A stretch of 14,862 nt of DNA from CAXPZW01 sp964221845. Its GTDB lineage: Bacteria; Bacteroidota; Bacteroidia; Flavobacteriales_D; Sanyastnellaceae. Shown piece after piece: positions 1 to 6,721 of the stretch (positions within the stretch are counted from its first letter, which is position 1; each line of letters begins with the position of its first letter). The stretch covers positions 1 through 14,862 of the forward strand of contig CAXPZW010000044.1 of the NCBI GenBank assembly GCA_964221845.1, read 5' to 3'. The notes beneath the pieces are model-generated. The model ran no database searches and was not told the origin of the DNA. It saw nothing but the letters and a program-made list of their open reading frames with translations. The position numbers were made by a program, and so were the translations under genes.

Positions 1-1175
1 GGATCGGGGAAGGTGGTGGCCGGAGTGTCGGGCAATTCAGGCTCCACTTCGGTGGTAGCGGTGCTGCCAGTGTCCGCGCCCCCACCATTGCCTTGATCGG
101 CATCGGCAGTGTCTGTCGATCCCGCATCTTGCGGTTCGTCCGTGCCTGTTTGCGGGTCGGGATCGGTGGCCGTGTTCCCGGGATCAGCGGGTGTGTTGTC
201 GGGCGTATCGGCCAGGACAGGGTCGGCAGTGGTCAAACCCATGTTCAATACTGGCTGGTCGTAGGGGGCGTTGTCCTTTACGTAAGAGAAGGCACCGGTA
301 ATCGCAGGGGCATTTCCACCGGCAAAGCGGCGCACGCGGTAGGTGACTTCAAAGCTGTCTGATTGCGGTGCATCAAACCACACGAACTTGACGCCGTTGG
401 GCTCCAGGGTCACCACAGCGCCGTCCGAATCCAATTCTTCGGCGGTGCATCCGCTCGGCATGGTCTCGGTGATTTTGCAAAAGCCGTCCAAGGTGTTGTT
501 CACCACTTCCAGGCGCACGTTGTATTCGGTGGCCGACACCTCTTCCACAAAGCGCAGGCATTGCATGTCATCGCCGTCGTAGGCGGCAGAAGTGGAGGTG
601 CTTTCTGAGGCTCCAGTATCCATGGGTTCAGACTCGGAGGTGGTTTCCTCAGCCATGTCGCCGTCGGTATCCATGGGTTGATCGAGGACCTCTGGTTCCG
701 AGCCTGCCGCTGGATCGGGATCTTCGGTGATCTCCTCGGCAATGTCATCTCCGGCCAAGCCGATACTGACCATCTTGTTTTTCAACTCGTAGTCTACCCG
801 TTGTTGGTCCTTGATGTAAGCAAATACCCCTTTGATCATGAGATTGCCAGTCGCATTCTCCACCGCGCGCAAGGTGTATGTCACCGAAAACTCTTCTTGC
901 TCGGGAACGGCCATCCAAATGAACTTGGCCTTTTGACCGCTGAAGGTGAAGGAAGCACCCGAAGTAGAGACCGCCTCGGCACTCAGGCCAGTGGGCAACT
1001 CAAGCTCCAACTTGGCAAACCCCTCAACGTTGCCTTTGTTGATGGACATGGTCACATCCTTTGAACCACCGGCGGGCAGTGTGGTAGGCGTGTTGTCTTC
1101 GATGATCACGCCGTCGGCGTTCATCATTTGCAGGGCAAACAGACTGGTGAGGGCTACAAAGGCGTATTTCAGCAT
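1..1175 (-). CDS. Exported acidic protein with two copies of one module (partial, C-terminus outside window)
   Basis: The frame is open from an ATG at 1175 to the window edge, giving 391 residues without a stop. Residues 1-20 look like a signal peptide ending in an M-N-A type site. Residues about 51-137 and 230-316 are two copies of one module. They share the order GFxK, a PxG turn, an AE pair, SxGA, KFxW, FxVTYxxR and GxFxYxKD. Each copy is followed by a low-complexity linker rich in Asp, Glu, Pro, Ser and Thr (about 140-200 and 317-391). The second linker is still running at the edge, so at least one further domain may follow. A TAGATTTG box lies about 27 bases before the ATG. I do not recognise a named family. 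The layout suggests a beta-rich surface or periplasmic protein (inference). The CDS call is secure; the function is unknown. Confidence 0.85.
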   Translation of the reverse strand, partial: MLKYAFVALTSLFALQMMNADGVIIEDNTPTTLPAGGSKDVTMSINKGNVEGFAKLELELPTGLSAEAVSTSGASFTFSGQKAKFIWMAVPEQEEFSVTYTLRAVENATGNLMIKGVFAYIKDQQRVDYELKNKMVSIGLAGDDIAEEITEDPDPAAGSEPEVLDQPMDTDGDMAEETTSESEPMDTGASESTSTSAAYDGDDMQCLRFVEEVSATEYNVRLEVVNNTLDGFCKITETMPSGCTAEELDSDGAVVTLEPNGVKFVWFDAPQSDSFEVTYRVRRFAGGNAPAITGAFSYVKDNAPYDQPVLNMGLTTADPVLADTPDNTPADPGNTATDPDPQTGTDEPQDAGSTDTADADQGNGGGADTGSTATTEVEPELPDTPATTFPD

Positions 1176-1201
1176 GGGGCCAGATTTGCTTCGGGTTGTA
1201 A

Positions 1202-1209
1202 CAAATCTA
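1202..1209 (-). promoter_or_regulatory. Candidate -7 box for the two-module exported protein
   Basis: On the minus strand the sequence reads TAGATTTG, an exact match to the Bacteroidota TAnnTTTG box. It would give a leader of about 20 bases before the ATG at 1175. I found no TTG at the usual -33 distance, so this is tentative. Confidence 0.4.
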
Positions 1210-1274
1210 GGTGTGCTGGTACCCGCTAAGCCGTGCCAGTCAAGCGGTTGCAAACACGAATCTGTGGATTAAGC

Positions 1275-2447
1275 TCAAGCCTGCTCTTGGCCCAGCAGCT
1301 GTTTGTAAAGCGCGTCCATCTCGCTGGCCAGGCGGGTGTGAGCATAGGCCTCACGCACATGGGCACGTCCCTCCAGTCCAAACCTGCCGCGCAATTCAGG
1401 GTCAGACACCAGTTGCGCGACCTTCTGTTGGAAATCGTTCAAATCACCAGGTCGCACGATAAATCCAGAGCGGTTGTCCAGCACCACATCGCGTACGCCA
1501 CCCACATCGGTACTGACCACGGGCTTACCCGCGGCCTGTGCTTCAATCAGAGATACAGGTGTGCCTTCGTTGCGGCTGGTGAGCACCACCACATCCAGTC
1601 CGGCCAATGGCTTTTCGACCGCTTGCTCCCACCCTACAAAACACAGACGCGGACGGTCCCCGGCAGTCAAGCCCATTTCTGAGGCTTGGGCCTGTAGGGC
1701 GTGTTCCAATTCACCGCCGCCAATGACAAATGCACGTACAGGTACATCGGCCTGCAACCCCGCGATGACCTCCAGAAAAAACCGATGATCCTTGATCTCG
1801 GTCAACCGGCCGATGATGCCGATGGCCACTTCGTCTTCGGTCAGCTGGTGTTCTGCGCGCCAGCGTTGGCGCAGAGCGGTTTGTTCGCTCCAGAAGCGCT
1901 CCAACTGAAAGCCCAAGGGGACGGTGTGCACTTTGTGCGCGGGGGCGATTTTGTATTGGTGGACCAGGGCATCGCGCTGAAGCGGGCTGATGGCGATGAT
2001 GGCATCGCTCAGGCGGGAGAGGTAGCGCTCGGTGTTCTTCACCAGCGCGGTCTTGACCGTTCCAAAGTACCCGTCAAACACATGTCCGTGGAAGGTGTGC
2101 ACAATCACGGGCACTTTGCGCCGGTGGGCAGCCAATCGCCCAAGTGCACCTGCTTTGGAAGCGTGGGTATGGACAATGTCTGGTTGGAACTCATCGATGA
2201 TGTGCCCCAAGGCTTTGAGGGCTTGGCGGTCGCGCATCCAATGCAGGCTGCGCCCCATTTCTTCCAAGGCGCGGTAGTCTACCCCGAGGTTGTCCAGGAT
2301 AAAGCGGCTAGAGGCCTCGTGCGCCTGATGGGTGCCCCCCACAAGCAAGGTTTCGTATTCCTCAGAAAGGAAGCGCGTGAGGTTGGCGGCGTTGTAGGTA
2401 GGGCCGCCCAAATTGAAGCGGTTGACGATGCGAAGGATGCGCGGCAT
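1275..2447 (-). CDS. Glycosyltransferase family 4 (GT-B fold)
   Basis: A 390-residue retaining GT4-type glycosyltransferase, expected to transfer a sugar from a nucleotide-sugar donor during exopolysaccharide or glycan assembly in the cytoplasm. The N-terminal acceptor half begins RILRIVNRFNLGGP, with the glycine-rich loop typical of GT4. It also carries IVHTHASKAGALGR (about 91-104) and TFHGHVFDGYFG (about 118-129). The C-terminal donor half has IIGRL (about 211-215), a GGGE turn near 243-246 and the EX7E motif (E294, E302) in the stretch EGTPVSLIEAQAAGKP. I chose the ATG at 2447; the upstream in-frame TTG at 2465 lies against a terminator U-run. No other polysaccharide gene adjoins it. The next gene downstream on this strand starts 99 bases away with its own promoter-like box. 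The sugar and acceptor cannot be told from sequence. Confidence 0.93.
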   Translation of the reverse strand: MPRILRIVNRFNLGGPTYNAANLTRFLSEEYETLLVGGTHQAHEASSRFILDNLGVDYRALEEMGRSLHWMRDRQALKALGHIIDEFQPDIVHTHASKAGALGRLAAHRRKVPVIVHTFHGHVFDGYFGTVKTALVKNTERYLSRLSDAIIAISPLQRDALVHQYKIAPAHKVHTVPLGFQLERFWSEQTALRQRWRAEHQLTEDEVAIGIIGRLTEIKDHRFFLEVIAGLQADVPVRAFVIGGGELEHALQAQASEMGLTAGDRPRLCFVGWEQAVEKPLAGLDVVVLTSRNEGTPVSLIEAQAAGKPVVSTDVGGVRDVVLDNRSGFIVRPGDLNDFQQKVAQLVSDPELRGRFGLEGRAHVREAYAHTRLASEMDALYKQLLGQEQA

Positions 2448-2463
2448 GCCCCCAAAGAAGGGC

Positions 2464-2497
2464 AAAAAAATCAGCCCCCGGCTTTCCGAAGGCTGAT
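2464..2497 (-). terminator. Rho-independent terminator-like hairpin in the leader of the glycosyltransferase
   Basis: On the minus strand a 7-bp stem (ATCAGCC/GGCTGAT, 2470-2476 with 2491-2497) encloses a 2x2 internal loop, a further 3-bp stem (CGG/CCG) and a four-base loop. Seven U residues (2464-2470) follow it directly. The last U is 16 bases before the glycosyltransferase ATG. No gene on this strand ends just upstream, so it is either an attenuator or the end of a short RNA. Confidence 0.75.
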
Positions 2498-2556
2498 CAA
2501 CTTAACCAAATTATCACTTAGAATACGGTACTACGGATTGCTCAATAGTCGTGTCT

Positions 2557-2564
2557 CAAAGGTA
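2557..2564 (-). promoter_or_regulatory. Candidate -7 box for the glycosyltransferase leader or a short RNA
   Basis: The minus strand reads TACCTTTG, identical to the box before ribB. Transcription would start near 2550 and reach the hairpin at 2464-2497 after about 55 bases. No -33 TTG is seen at the normal spacing. The box partly overlaps a plus-strand TATCTTTG at 2563-2570, which has a TTG 22 bases upstream at 2538-2540 and could be a distal promoter for rpmE2. Confidence 0.35.
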
Positions 2565-2677
2565 TCTTTGGACCTCAGCTGCGGGTGTCGGCCACCTGCC
2601 TCAACTCCTGTCAGAATCGACTGACAACGCCCCTCGAGAAAAACCTGTTGCAGTGGCGTGCAAATGGAATCTTTTGC

Positions 2678-2685
2678 TATCTTTG
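2678..2685 (+). promoter_or_regulatory. Candidate -7 box for rpmE2
   Basis: TATCTTTG matches TAnnTTTG exactly and would place the transcription start about 17 bases before the rpmE2 ATG. No TTG is found at the -33 spacing. The 2498-2677 stretch upstream holds no convincing gene; it carries only the boxes described at 2557-2570. Confidence 0.45.
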
Positions 2686-2708
2686 CCGCCCTGTTTAAGA
2701 ACACTGTC

Positions 2709-2993
2709 ATGAAAAAAGACATCCATCCCGAAGCTTACCGTCTGGTCGTATTTAAAGACATGACCACCGAAGATGCCTTCATCGGCAAGTCAACCGTGGA
2801 AAGCTCGGAGACCATCCAATGGGAGGATGGCAACGAATACCCGCTGGTGAAGCTGGAGATCTCAGCACACTCGCACCCGTTCTTCACCGGAAAGATGCAA
2901 TTCGTGGATACCGCGGGGCGTATCGACAAGTTCCGCAGCAAGTACGGCAAGTGGGACAAGAAGAAGAAAGACGAAGAGAAGAAAGAGGACTAA
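2709..2993 (+). CDS. rpmE2: Ribosomal protein bL31, type B
   Basis: A 94-residue component of the large ribosomal subunit. The opening MKKDIHPEAYRLVVFKD and the core SHPFFTGK...VDTAGRIDKFRSKYG are diagnostic of bL31. There is no Cys residue, so this is the zinc-independent type B form. The C-terminus is a charged Lys/Asp/Glu tail (about 82-94), longer than the plain core but common in this phylum. I chose the ATG at 2709: it fits the family N-terminus exactly, and the upstream in-frame GTG at 2658 would add unrelated residues and precede the promoter-like box. The gene stands alone between a promoter-like box and a strong terminator, so it is probably monocistronic. Confidence 0.97.
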   Translation: MKKDIHPEAYRLVVFKDMTTEDAFIGKSTVESSETIQWEDGNEYPLVKLEISAHSHPFFTGKMQFVDTAGRIDKFRSKYGKWDKKKKDEEKKED

Positions 2994-3033
2994 CGTTCTT
3001 CTTCTCTGTAGAATACACAACTGCTATGAAGAG

Positions 3034-3060
3034 GGCGCTCCATTTAGGGGCGCCTTTTTT
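3034..3060 (+). terminator. Rho-independent terminator of rpmE2
   Basis: An 8-bp stem (GGCGCTCC/GGGGCGCC, with one G-U pair) and an ATTTA loop are followed by six T residues. It lies 40 bases after the rpmE2 stop. Confidence 0.9.
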
Positions 3061-3174
3061 GTGCGCGGATTTTGGGGAGGGGCTGGACAGACTTTAAGAA
3101 AAGGGAGGGGAGTGAACAGGCTTGGTGTGTGTTACTCTGTGAAACGGCCATCTCGGAAGCCGGACGGGTACCCG

Positions 3175-3200
3175 GTGGGGCCTGCACCCGCAGGCCCCAC
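3175..3200. repeat. Perfect 11-bp inverted repeat in the rpmE2-ribB gap
   Basis: GTGGGGCCTGC and its exact complement GCAGGCCCCAC are separated by the four bases ACCC. Neither strand has a T-run after it, so it is not a standard terminator. The gap (3061-3284) lies between the convergent rpmE2 and ribB and contains no convincing gene. It may stop or stabilise the 3' end of the ribB message, or belong to a structured RNA. GGCTTG near 3236-3231 and CAAGCC near 3124-3119 (minus strand) could pair around it. Confidence 0.7.
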
Positions 3201-3284
3201 GGACAAGTTACGTTGCCCCAAATTTCAAGGCAAGCCAAACACCCCACACTTGGTGGATGGTCTATCTGAAGGAATGGATGACGC

Positions 3285-4409
3285 CTACTCGGCGATTTGA
3301 ACGTCCTCGACGATTTCCAACCCGTAGGCGATCAGCCCTTTGCGCGGCTTGGGGTTGTTGCTGAGGCGGCGAATCTTACGCACGCCCAACTCTCGCAGGA
3401 TTTGCGCACCGATACCAAAGTCCTTGACGTCCATCTTGGCAGGCGCTTGTGCAGTGGCGCTCTCCTCGGCTTCGGCAAAGAGTTTCATTTGGTCCACCAG
3501 TCCTTCCGGACCGTCTCCTTTTTGGATGTAGACCACCACGCCCTTGCCTTCGGCTTCAATCATTTCCATGGCGCGGTGCAATTGGTGTCCGCGGCCAAAG
3601 CGCTCGCTGCCGAACACATCGCCCACCATGCTTGAGCTGTGGACGCGCACCAATACCGATTCGTCTGCAGTCCAAGTGCCTTTGACCAGCGCCAAGTGCT
3701 CGCTGCCATCGGTCAACTGACGGAAGGCGTGCAAACGGAAATCGCCGTAACGCGTGGGCATAGGCGCCTCCATCACGTGGTCGATCAACGACTCGTTTTC
3801 CAATCGGTAGGCGATCAGGTCCTTGATGGTGACGATTTTCAAGTCGTGCTTGGCGGCGATTTGCATAAGCTCAGGCTTGCGGGCCATGGTGCCGTCTTCG
3901 TTCATGATCTCCACGATCACCCCGCCAGGTTCAAAGCCGGCCAGGCGCGAAAAGTCGATGGCAGCTTCGGTGTGGCCAGCACGGCGCAGCACCCCTCCCG
4001 TGCGCGCACGCAGTGGGAAGATGTGGCCCGGCTTGCCCAATTCTTCGGGCTTGGTGTCGGGGTTGATGAGGGCCTTGCACGTCTTGGAACGGTCGCTGGC
4101 CGAGATGCCCGTAGTGGTACCGTGGCCGATCAAATCGATCGATACCGTAAACGGGGTCTCAAACTGCGCGGTGTTGCTGTTGACCATCAATTCCAAGCCG
4201 AGTTCATCGCAGCGACCTTCGATCAATGGCGCGCAAATCAAGCCCCGGCCATGGGTAGCCATGAAGTTGATGACCTCTGGGGTGGCGTTTTCGATGGCGG
4301 TCAAAAAGTCGCCTTCGTTCTCGCGGTCTTCGTCGTCCATGACGATGATCACTTCGCCGTTGCGGATGGCCTCGATGGCCGATTCAATGGTGTCCAGTTC
4401 GGTTTTCAT
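3285..4409 (-). CDS. ribB: 3,4-dihydroxy-2-butanone 4-phosphate synthase with degenerate GTP cyclohydrolase II-like C-terminal domain
   Basis: A 374-residue cytosolic enzyme of riboflavin synthesis. Residues 1 to about 205 are a complete RibB domain, converting ribulose 5-phosphate to dihydroxybutanone phosphate. It carries the acidic DDEDRENEGD loop (25-34), HGRGLICAPL (53-62), TGISASDR (100-107) and RAGHTEAA (143-150). Residues about 216-370 follow the RibA fold, but the three zinc cysteines are gone: the RVHSxCxTGD segment reads RVHSSSMVGD (255-264), and the RCDCGxQL segment reads RFGRGHQL (270-277). This half therefore should not act as GTP cyclohydrolase II; similar degenerate fusions occur in Bacteroidota (recalled family knowledge). 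A separate RibA is needed elsewhere. I chose the ATG at 4409 because it matches the family start; an in-frame ATG at 4445 would add 12 residues. No FMN riboswitch pattern was seen upstream. Confidence 0.92.
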   Translation of the reverse strand: MKTELDTIESAIEAIRNGEVIIVMDDEDRENEGDFLTAIENATPEVINFMATHGRGLICAPLIEGRCDELGLELMVNSNTAQFETPFTVSIDLIGHGTTTGISASDRSKTCKALINPDTKPEELGKPGHIFPLRARTGGVLRRAGHTEAAIDFSRLAGFEPGGVIVEIMNEDGTMARKPELMQIAAKHDLKIVTIKDLIAYRLENESLIDHVMEAPMPTRYGDFRLHAFRQLTDGSEHLALVKGTWTADESVLVRVHSSSMVGDVFGSERFGRGHQLHRAMEMIEAEGKGVVVYIQKGDGPEGLVDQMKLFAEAEESATAQAPAKMDVKDFGIGAQILRELGVRKIRRLSNNPKPRKGLIAYGLEIVEDVQIAE

Positions 4410-4725
4410 GGCGGGAGCGGTGCTCGTGGTTTCGTTGGCGTGCATGCCTGCAGGTTTGGGCAAAGGTACGTGGATTTTGCAGGGAACGAATGCAAACGGT
4501 GGGGTGAACCCGACCATCCATATGTCCCACAAAACCAATTACAAAACAGCGTGCGATTGCTTTTGTGCGGTGAAGTCAGGGTCGGAATTTTGGGGCCGAT
4601 CACTGGAAGGAGGTGGCGGGGAGGGGCCGGAGGGGCCCCCAAGCAGGCCAGTCTGTCTTGTTGGGACCGATAAGTGACTTCTTCCCTCCCACCCCGTCTC
4701 CAAGACATAACCAAATCAAACCACC
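4410..4725. other. Divergent intergenic region between ribB and the MscS gene
   Basis: This 316-base stretch holds the ribB promoter-like box and a GC-rich hairpin at 4623-4639 (6-bp stem GGGGCC/GGCCCC, five-base loop). The flanks of the hairpin are purine-rich on the left and pyrimidine-rich on the right. I found no exact plus-strand TAnnTTTG box for the MscS gene and no credible gene. Open frames here are extensions or antisense of neighbours. Confidence 0.6.
4461..4468 (-). promoter_or_regulatory. Candidate -7 box for ribB
   Basis: The minus strand reads TACCTTTG, an exact TAnnTTTG match. It gives a leader of about 45 bases to the ATG at 4409, or about 9 to the ATG at 4445. The nearest upstream TTG is 24 bases away, which is longer than usual. 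Confidence 0.45.
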
Positions 4726-5508
4726 ATGCAAGCACCACTGCTGGAAGCCACCCTCTATTCCCAATACATCGAACCCATCATTCAACGCGTCACCCTCTAC
4801 GCGCCGGACATCCTGATCGCACTTGTGCTGCTGATCGTTGGGTTCCGCGTGATCAAGTGGGTCACCAAATTGGTTGAGCGAGGCCTGCAAAACCGCCACG
4901 TGGACGAAAACCTCCATCCCTTCTTTTTGGCCATGGTGCGCTTTCTGCTCATTGCGCTGCTGATTGTGACCGTAGCCGGTCAATGCGGCATCCCCACCAG
5001 CTTCGTAGCCATTCTGGGAGCGGCTGGATTGGCCGTTGGACTTGCCTTGCAAGGCAGCCTGGCGAATTTCGCAGGCGGCGTACTCCTGCTCATTTTCAAG
5101 CCCATCAAGGTGGGCGAACTGATTGAAGTCGATGGCGGCTTCGTCAAAGAGATCTCGGTGTTTGTGACCGTGCTGGAAACCCTCCAAAACAAAACCGTCA
5201 TCCTCCCCAACGGACCACTCGCAGGCGGCACCATCACCAACTACTCGCGCATCGGAAACATCCGGGCCGACATCAACTTTGCCATCCGCTACGGCGCCGA
5301 TGTAGACAAAGCCATGGAGATCGCGCTGAACGTGCTCAAGAGCAGCGAATTGGTCCTGCAAGACGACCTGGTCAAAGCCCTTGGCGAGGCTGGGTTTGAA
5401 GCACCCTTCCCGCAACGGGTGGTGCACATGCAGCAAGGCAAATCGCCCGCGGCACTGCTCGCCGCATCTTCCAAAGCCCTGTGGCCACCGGTTGTTGAAT
5501 TGCTTTAA
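4726..5508 (+). CDS. MscS-family small-conductance mechanosensitive channel, apparently shortened in the cytoplasmic domain
   Basis: A 260-residue inner-membrane channel expected to open under hypo-osmotic stress. Three hydrophobic segments lie at about 28-48, 70-88 and 93-125. The pore helix has the Gly/Ala-rich GAAGLAVGLALQGSLANFAGG (98-118). The beta-domain follows, with FKPIKVGELIEVDG and KTVILPNGPLAGGTITNYS (156-174), typical of the family. The anomaly is at residue 213: VLKSSELVLQD runs directly into DLVKALGEAGFEAPFPQRVVH. In E. coli MscS these two segments are separated by about 35 residues forming strands of the alpha/beta domain. The reading frame is intact, so this looks like an in-frame loss. 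The ATG at 4726 leaves a typical short periplasmic N-terminus. Family assignment is firm; whether the channel still assembles is open. Confidence 0.92.
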   Translation: MQAPLLEATLYSQYIEPIIQRVTLYAPDILIALVLLIVGFRVIKWVTKLVERGLQNRHVDENLHPFFLAMVRFLLIALLIVTVAGQCGIPTSFVAILGAAGLAVGLALQGSLANFAGGVLLLIFKPIKVGELIEVDGGFVKEISVFVTVLETLQNKTVILPNGPLAGGTITNYSRIGNIRADINFAIRYGADVDKAMEIALNVLKSSELVLQDDLVKALGEAGFEAPFPQRVVHMQQGKSPAALLAASSKALWPPVVELL

Positions 5509-5546
5509 ATCAGCAGAACTCGACCCGTGTTGCCGCAGGGCTTTGG

Positions 5547-5554
5547 TACTTTTG
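5547..5554 (+). promoter_or_regulatory. Candidate -7 box for def and the genes after it
   Basis: TACTTTTG matches TAnnTTTG and lies 16 bases before the def ATG, which implies a very short leader. A TTG at 5530-5532 is only 14 bases upstream, shorter than usual. Confidence 0.4.
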
Positions 5555-5570
5555 CGCGTAAATTTCGCCC

Positions 5571-6146
5571 ATGACCCTGCCCATTGTAGCCTACGGAGAC
5601 CCAGTACTGCGTGCGACCTGCGAAGAGATCGACCAGAACTATCCGGAACTCGAGACCCTGATCGCCAACATGTTTGAAACCATGTACGAAGCGCAAGGGG
5701 TTGGACTGGCTGCGCCTCAGATTGGCAAATCCATCCGTCTGTTCATCGTCGACGCCACCCCGTTTGCCGAAGGTGAGGGCGGAGACCCCGGGTGTGCGGA
5801 CTTCAAGCGCGTGTTCATCAACCCCATCATTTTTGAAGAAAGTGGCGAAGAATGGGGCATGGAAGAAGGCTGCCTCAGCATTCCCGGCATCCGCGAAGAG
5901 GTCAAGCGACAGGGCGATCTGAAGATTGAATACTACGATCAAAACTGGGACCTCTATGAGGAATCCCTCACCGGTTTCGCCGCCCGCGTAGTCCAGCACG
6001 AATACGACCACATCGAAGGCGTGCTGTTCACCGACAAGATCTCTGCGCTGCGTCGCCAACTGATCCGTTCCAAACTCAACGACATTTCCAAAGGGAAGAC
6101 CGATGCCAATTACCGCATGCGTTTCCCCAAAGCCAAACGACGATGA
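5571..6146 (+). CDS. def: Peptide deformylase
   Basis: A 191-residue metalloenzyme that removes the formyl group from the N-terminal Met of new proteins at the ribosome. All three family motifs are present: GVGLAAPQIG (43-52), EGCLS (99-103, whose Cys binds the metal) and HEYDH (143-147, two metal-binding His and the catalytic Glu). Length and start agree with the family. The stop overlaps the next start as ATGA (6143-6146), so the lipoprotein gene is probably translationally coupled to it. The intergenic region upstream (5509-5570) has a promoter-like box, so def likely leads its own transcript. Confidence 0.98.
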   Translation: MTLPIVAYGDPVLRATCEEIDQNYPELETLIANMFETMYEAQGVGLAAPQIGKSIRLFIVDATPFAEGEGGDPGCADFKRVFINPIIFEESGEEWGMEEGCLSIPGIREEVKRQGDLKIEYYDQNWDLYEESLTGFAARVVQHEYDHIEGVLFTDKISALRRQLIRSKLNDISKGKTDANYRMRFPKAKRR

Positions 6147-6712
6147 AAAAGTGGTTCCTACTCTGTGTGACGGCTGCCTTGCTGGCCGCCTGTGGTTCTG
6201 ATGCACCTGCTGACGGCGACTCCCCCGAAGTGGACGAAGCCAAGCGCAGCGAAATGCTCCTTGAAATCGAAGACCTCCGTCAGCAAACCTTCGAGGAAGA
6301 AGTGCGCATGGACCGCGCGGTGGGCCACGACTTGATGAAAAAGTACATCGCTTACGCCAACGCGTTCCCCAAGGACAGCCTTACCCCGCAGTTCCTGTTT
6401 AGCGCGGCGTCGGTAGGCCAATCTCTGGGCCGTTACCGCCAAGCGATCAACCTGTTGGAAAACGTACACGACGGATTCCCCGAGTTTGACCAACGCGTGG
6501 AGGCCGGTTTCCTCATCGGGTTCATCTACCAAAACGACCTCAACGACCGCCTGCGCGCCGAGGAGTACTACAACAAAATCATCAAGCTCTACCCCAAGAG
6601 CGAATGGGCCGATGTGGCCCGCTCCTCTCTGGTCACCCTCAACATGACCGAAGAGGACCTCCTGAAGTTTCTGGACGAGAAAAAAGCCGAAGCCGAGCCG
6701 TCGAATCCTTAA
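6143..6712 (+). CDS. Lipoprotein with TPR-like helical repeats
   Basis: A 189-residue lipoprotein. The N-terminus has two Lys, a hydrophobic stretch and the lipobox LLAAC, so Cys17 is the probable lipidation site. The mature part opens with an acidic segment (18-60) and continues as amphipathic helices with the spacing of tetratricopeptide repeats (about 62-165). These include the segments GRYRQAINLLENVHDGFPEF and RAEEYYNKIIKLYPKSEWAD, as in YbgF/BamD-like proteins. The end is acidic and Lys-rich. It starts within the def stop codon and ends nine bases before alkB, so the three genes are probably co-transcribed. A role as an envelope scaffold is an inference; no precise function can be given. 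Confidence 0.9.
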   Translation: MKKWFLLCVTAALLAACGSDAPADGDSPEVDEAKRSEMLLEIEDLRQQTFEEEVRMDRAVGHDLMKKYIAYANAFPKDSLTPQFLFSAASVGQSLGRYRQAINLLENVHDGFPEFDQRVEAGFLIGFIYQNDLNDRLRAEEYYNKIIKLYPKSEWADVARSSLVTLNMTEEDLLKFLDEKKAEAEPSNP

Positions 6713-6721
6713 CTTAGGATT

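Noticed and set aside
1701..2624. Long plus-strand open frame opposite the glycosyltransferase
   Set aside because: It is antisense to a gene with clear GT4 motifs and shows no protein-like motif of its own; high GC makes long shadow frames common here.
2531..2722. Minus-strand 63-residue frame upstream of the glycosyltransferase
   Set aside because: It has no motif and crosses the promoter region of rpmE2; it could only be the gene served by the terminator at 2464-2497 if it were expressed, for which there is no sign.
3061..3300. Small plus-strand frames after rpmE2
   Set aside because: They start in or after the terminator, lack motifs and span the perfect hairpin at 3175-3200.
4410..4538. 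N-terminal extension of ribB to 4538
   Set aside because: It would read through the promoter-like box at 4461-4468 and adds residues not seen in RibB proteins.
3639..4677. Two long plus-strand open frames opposite ribB
   Set aside because: Both are shadows of the well supported ribB frame.
4410..4725. FMN riboswitch upstream of ribB
   Set aside because: The conserved FMN aptamer segments were not found in the leader or the intergenic region.
4600..5436. Long minus-strand open frame opposite the MscS gene
   Set aside because: The composition is Gln/His/Asn-rich and motif-free, and the opposite strand encodes a clear MscS protein.
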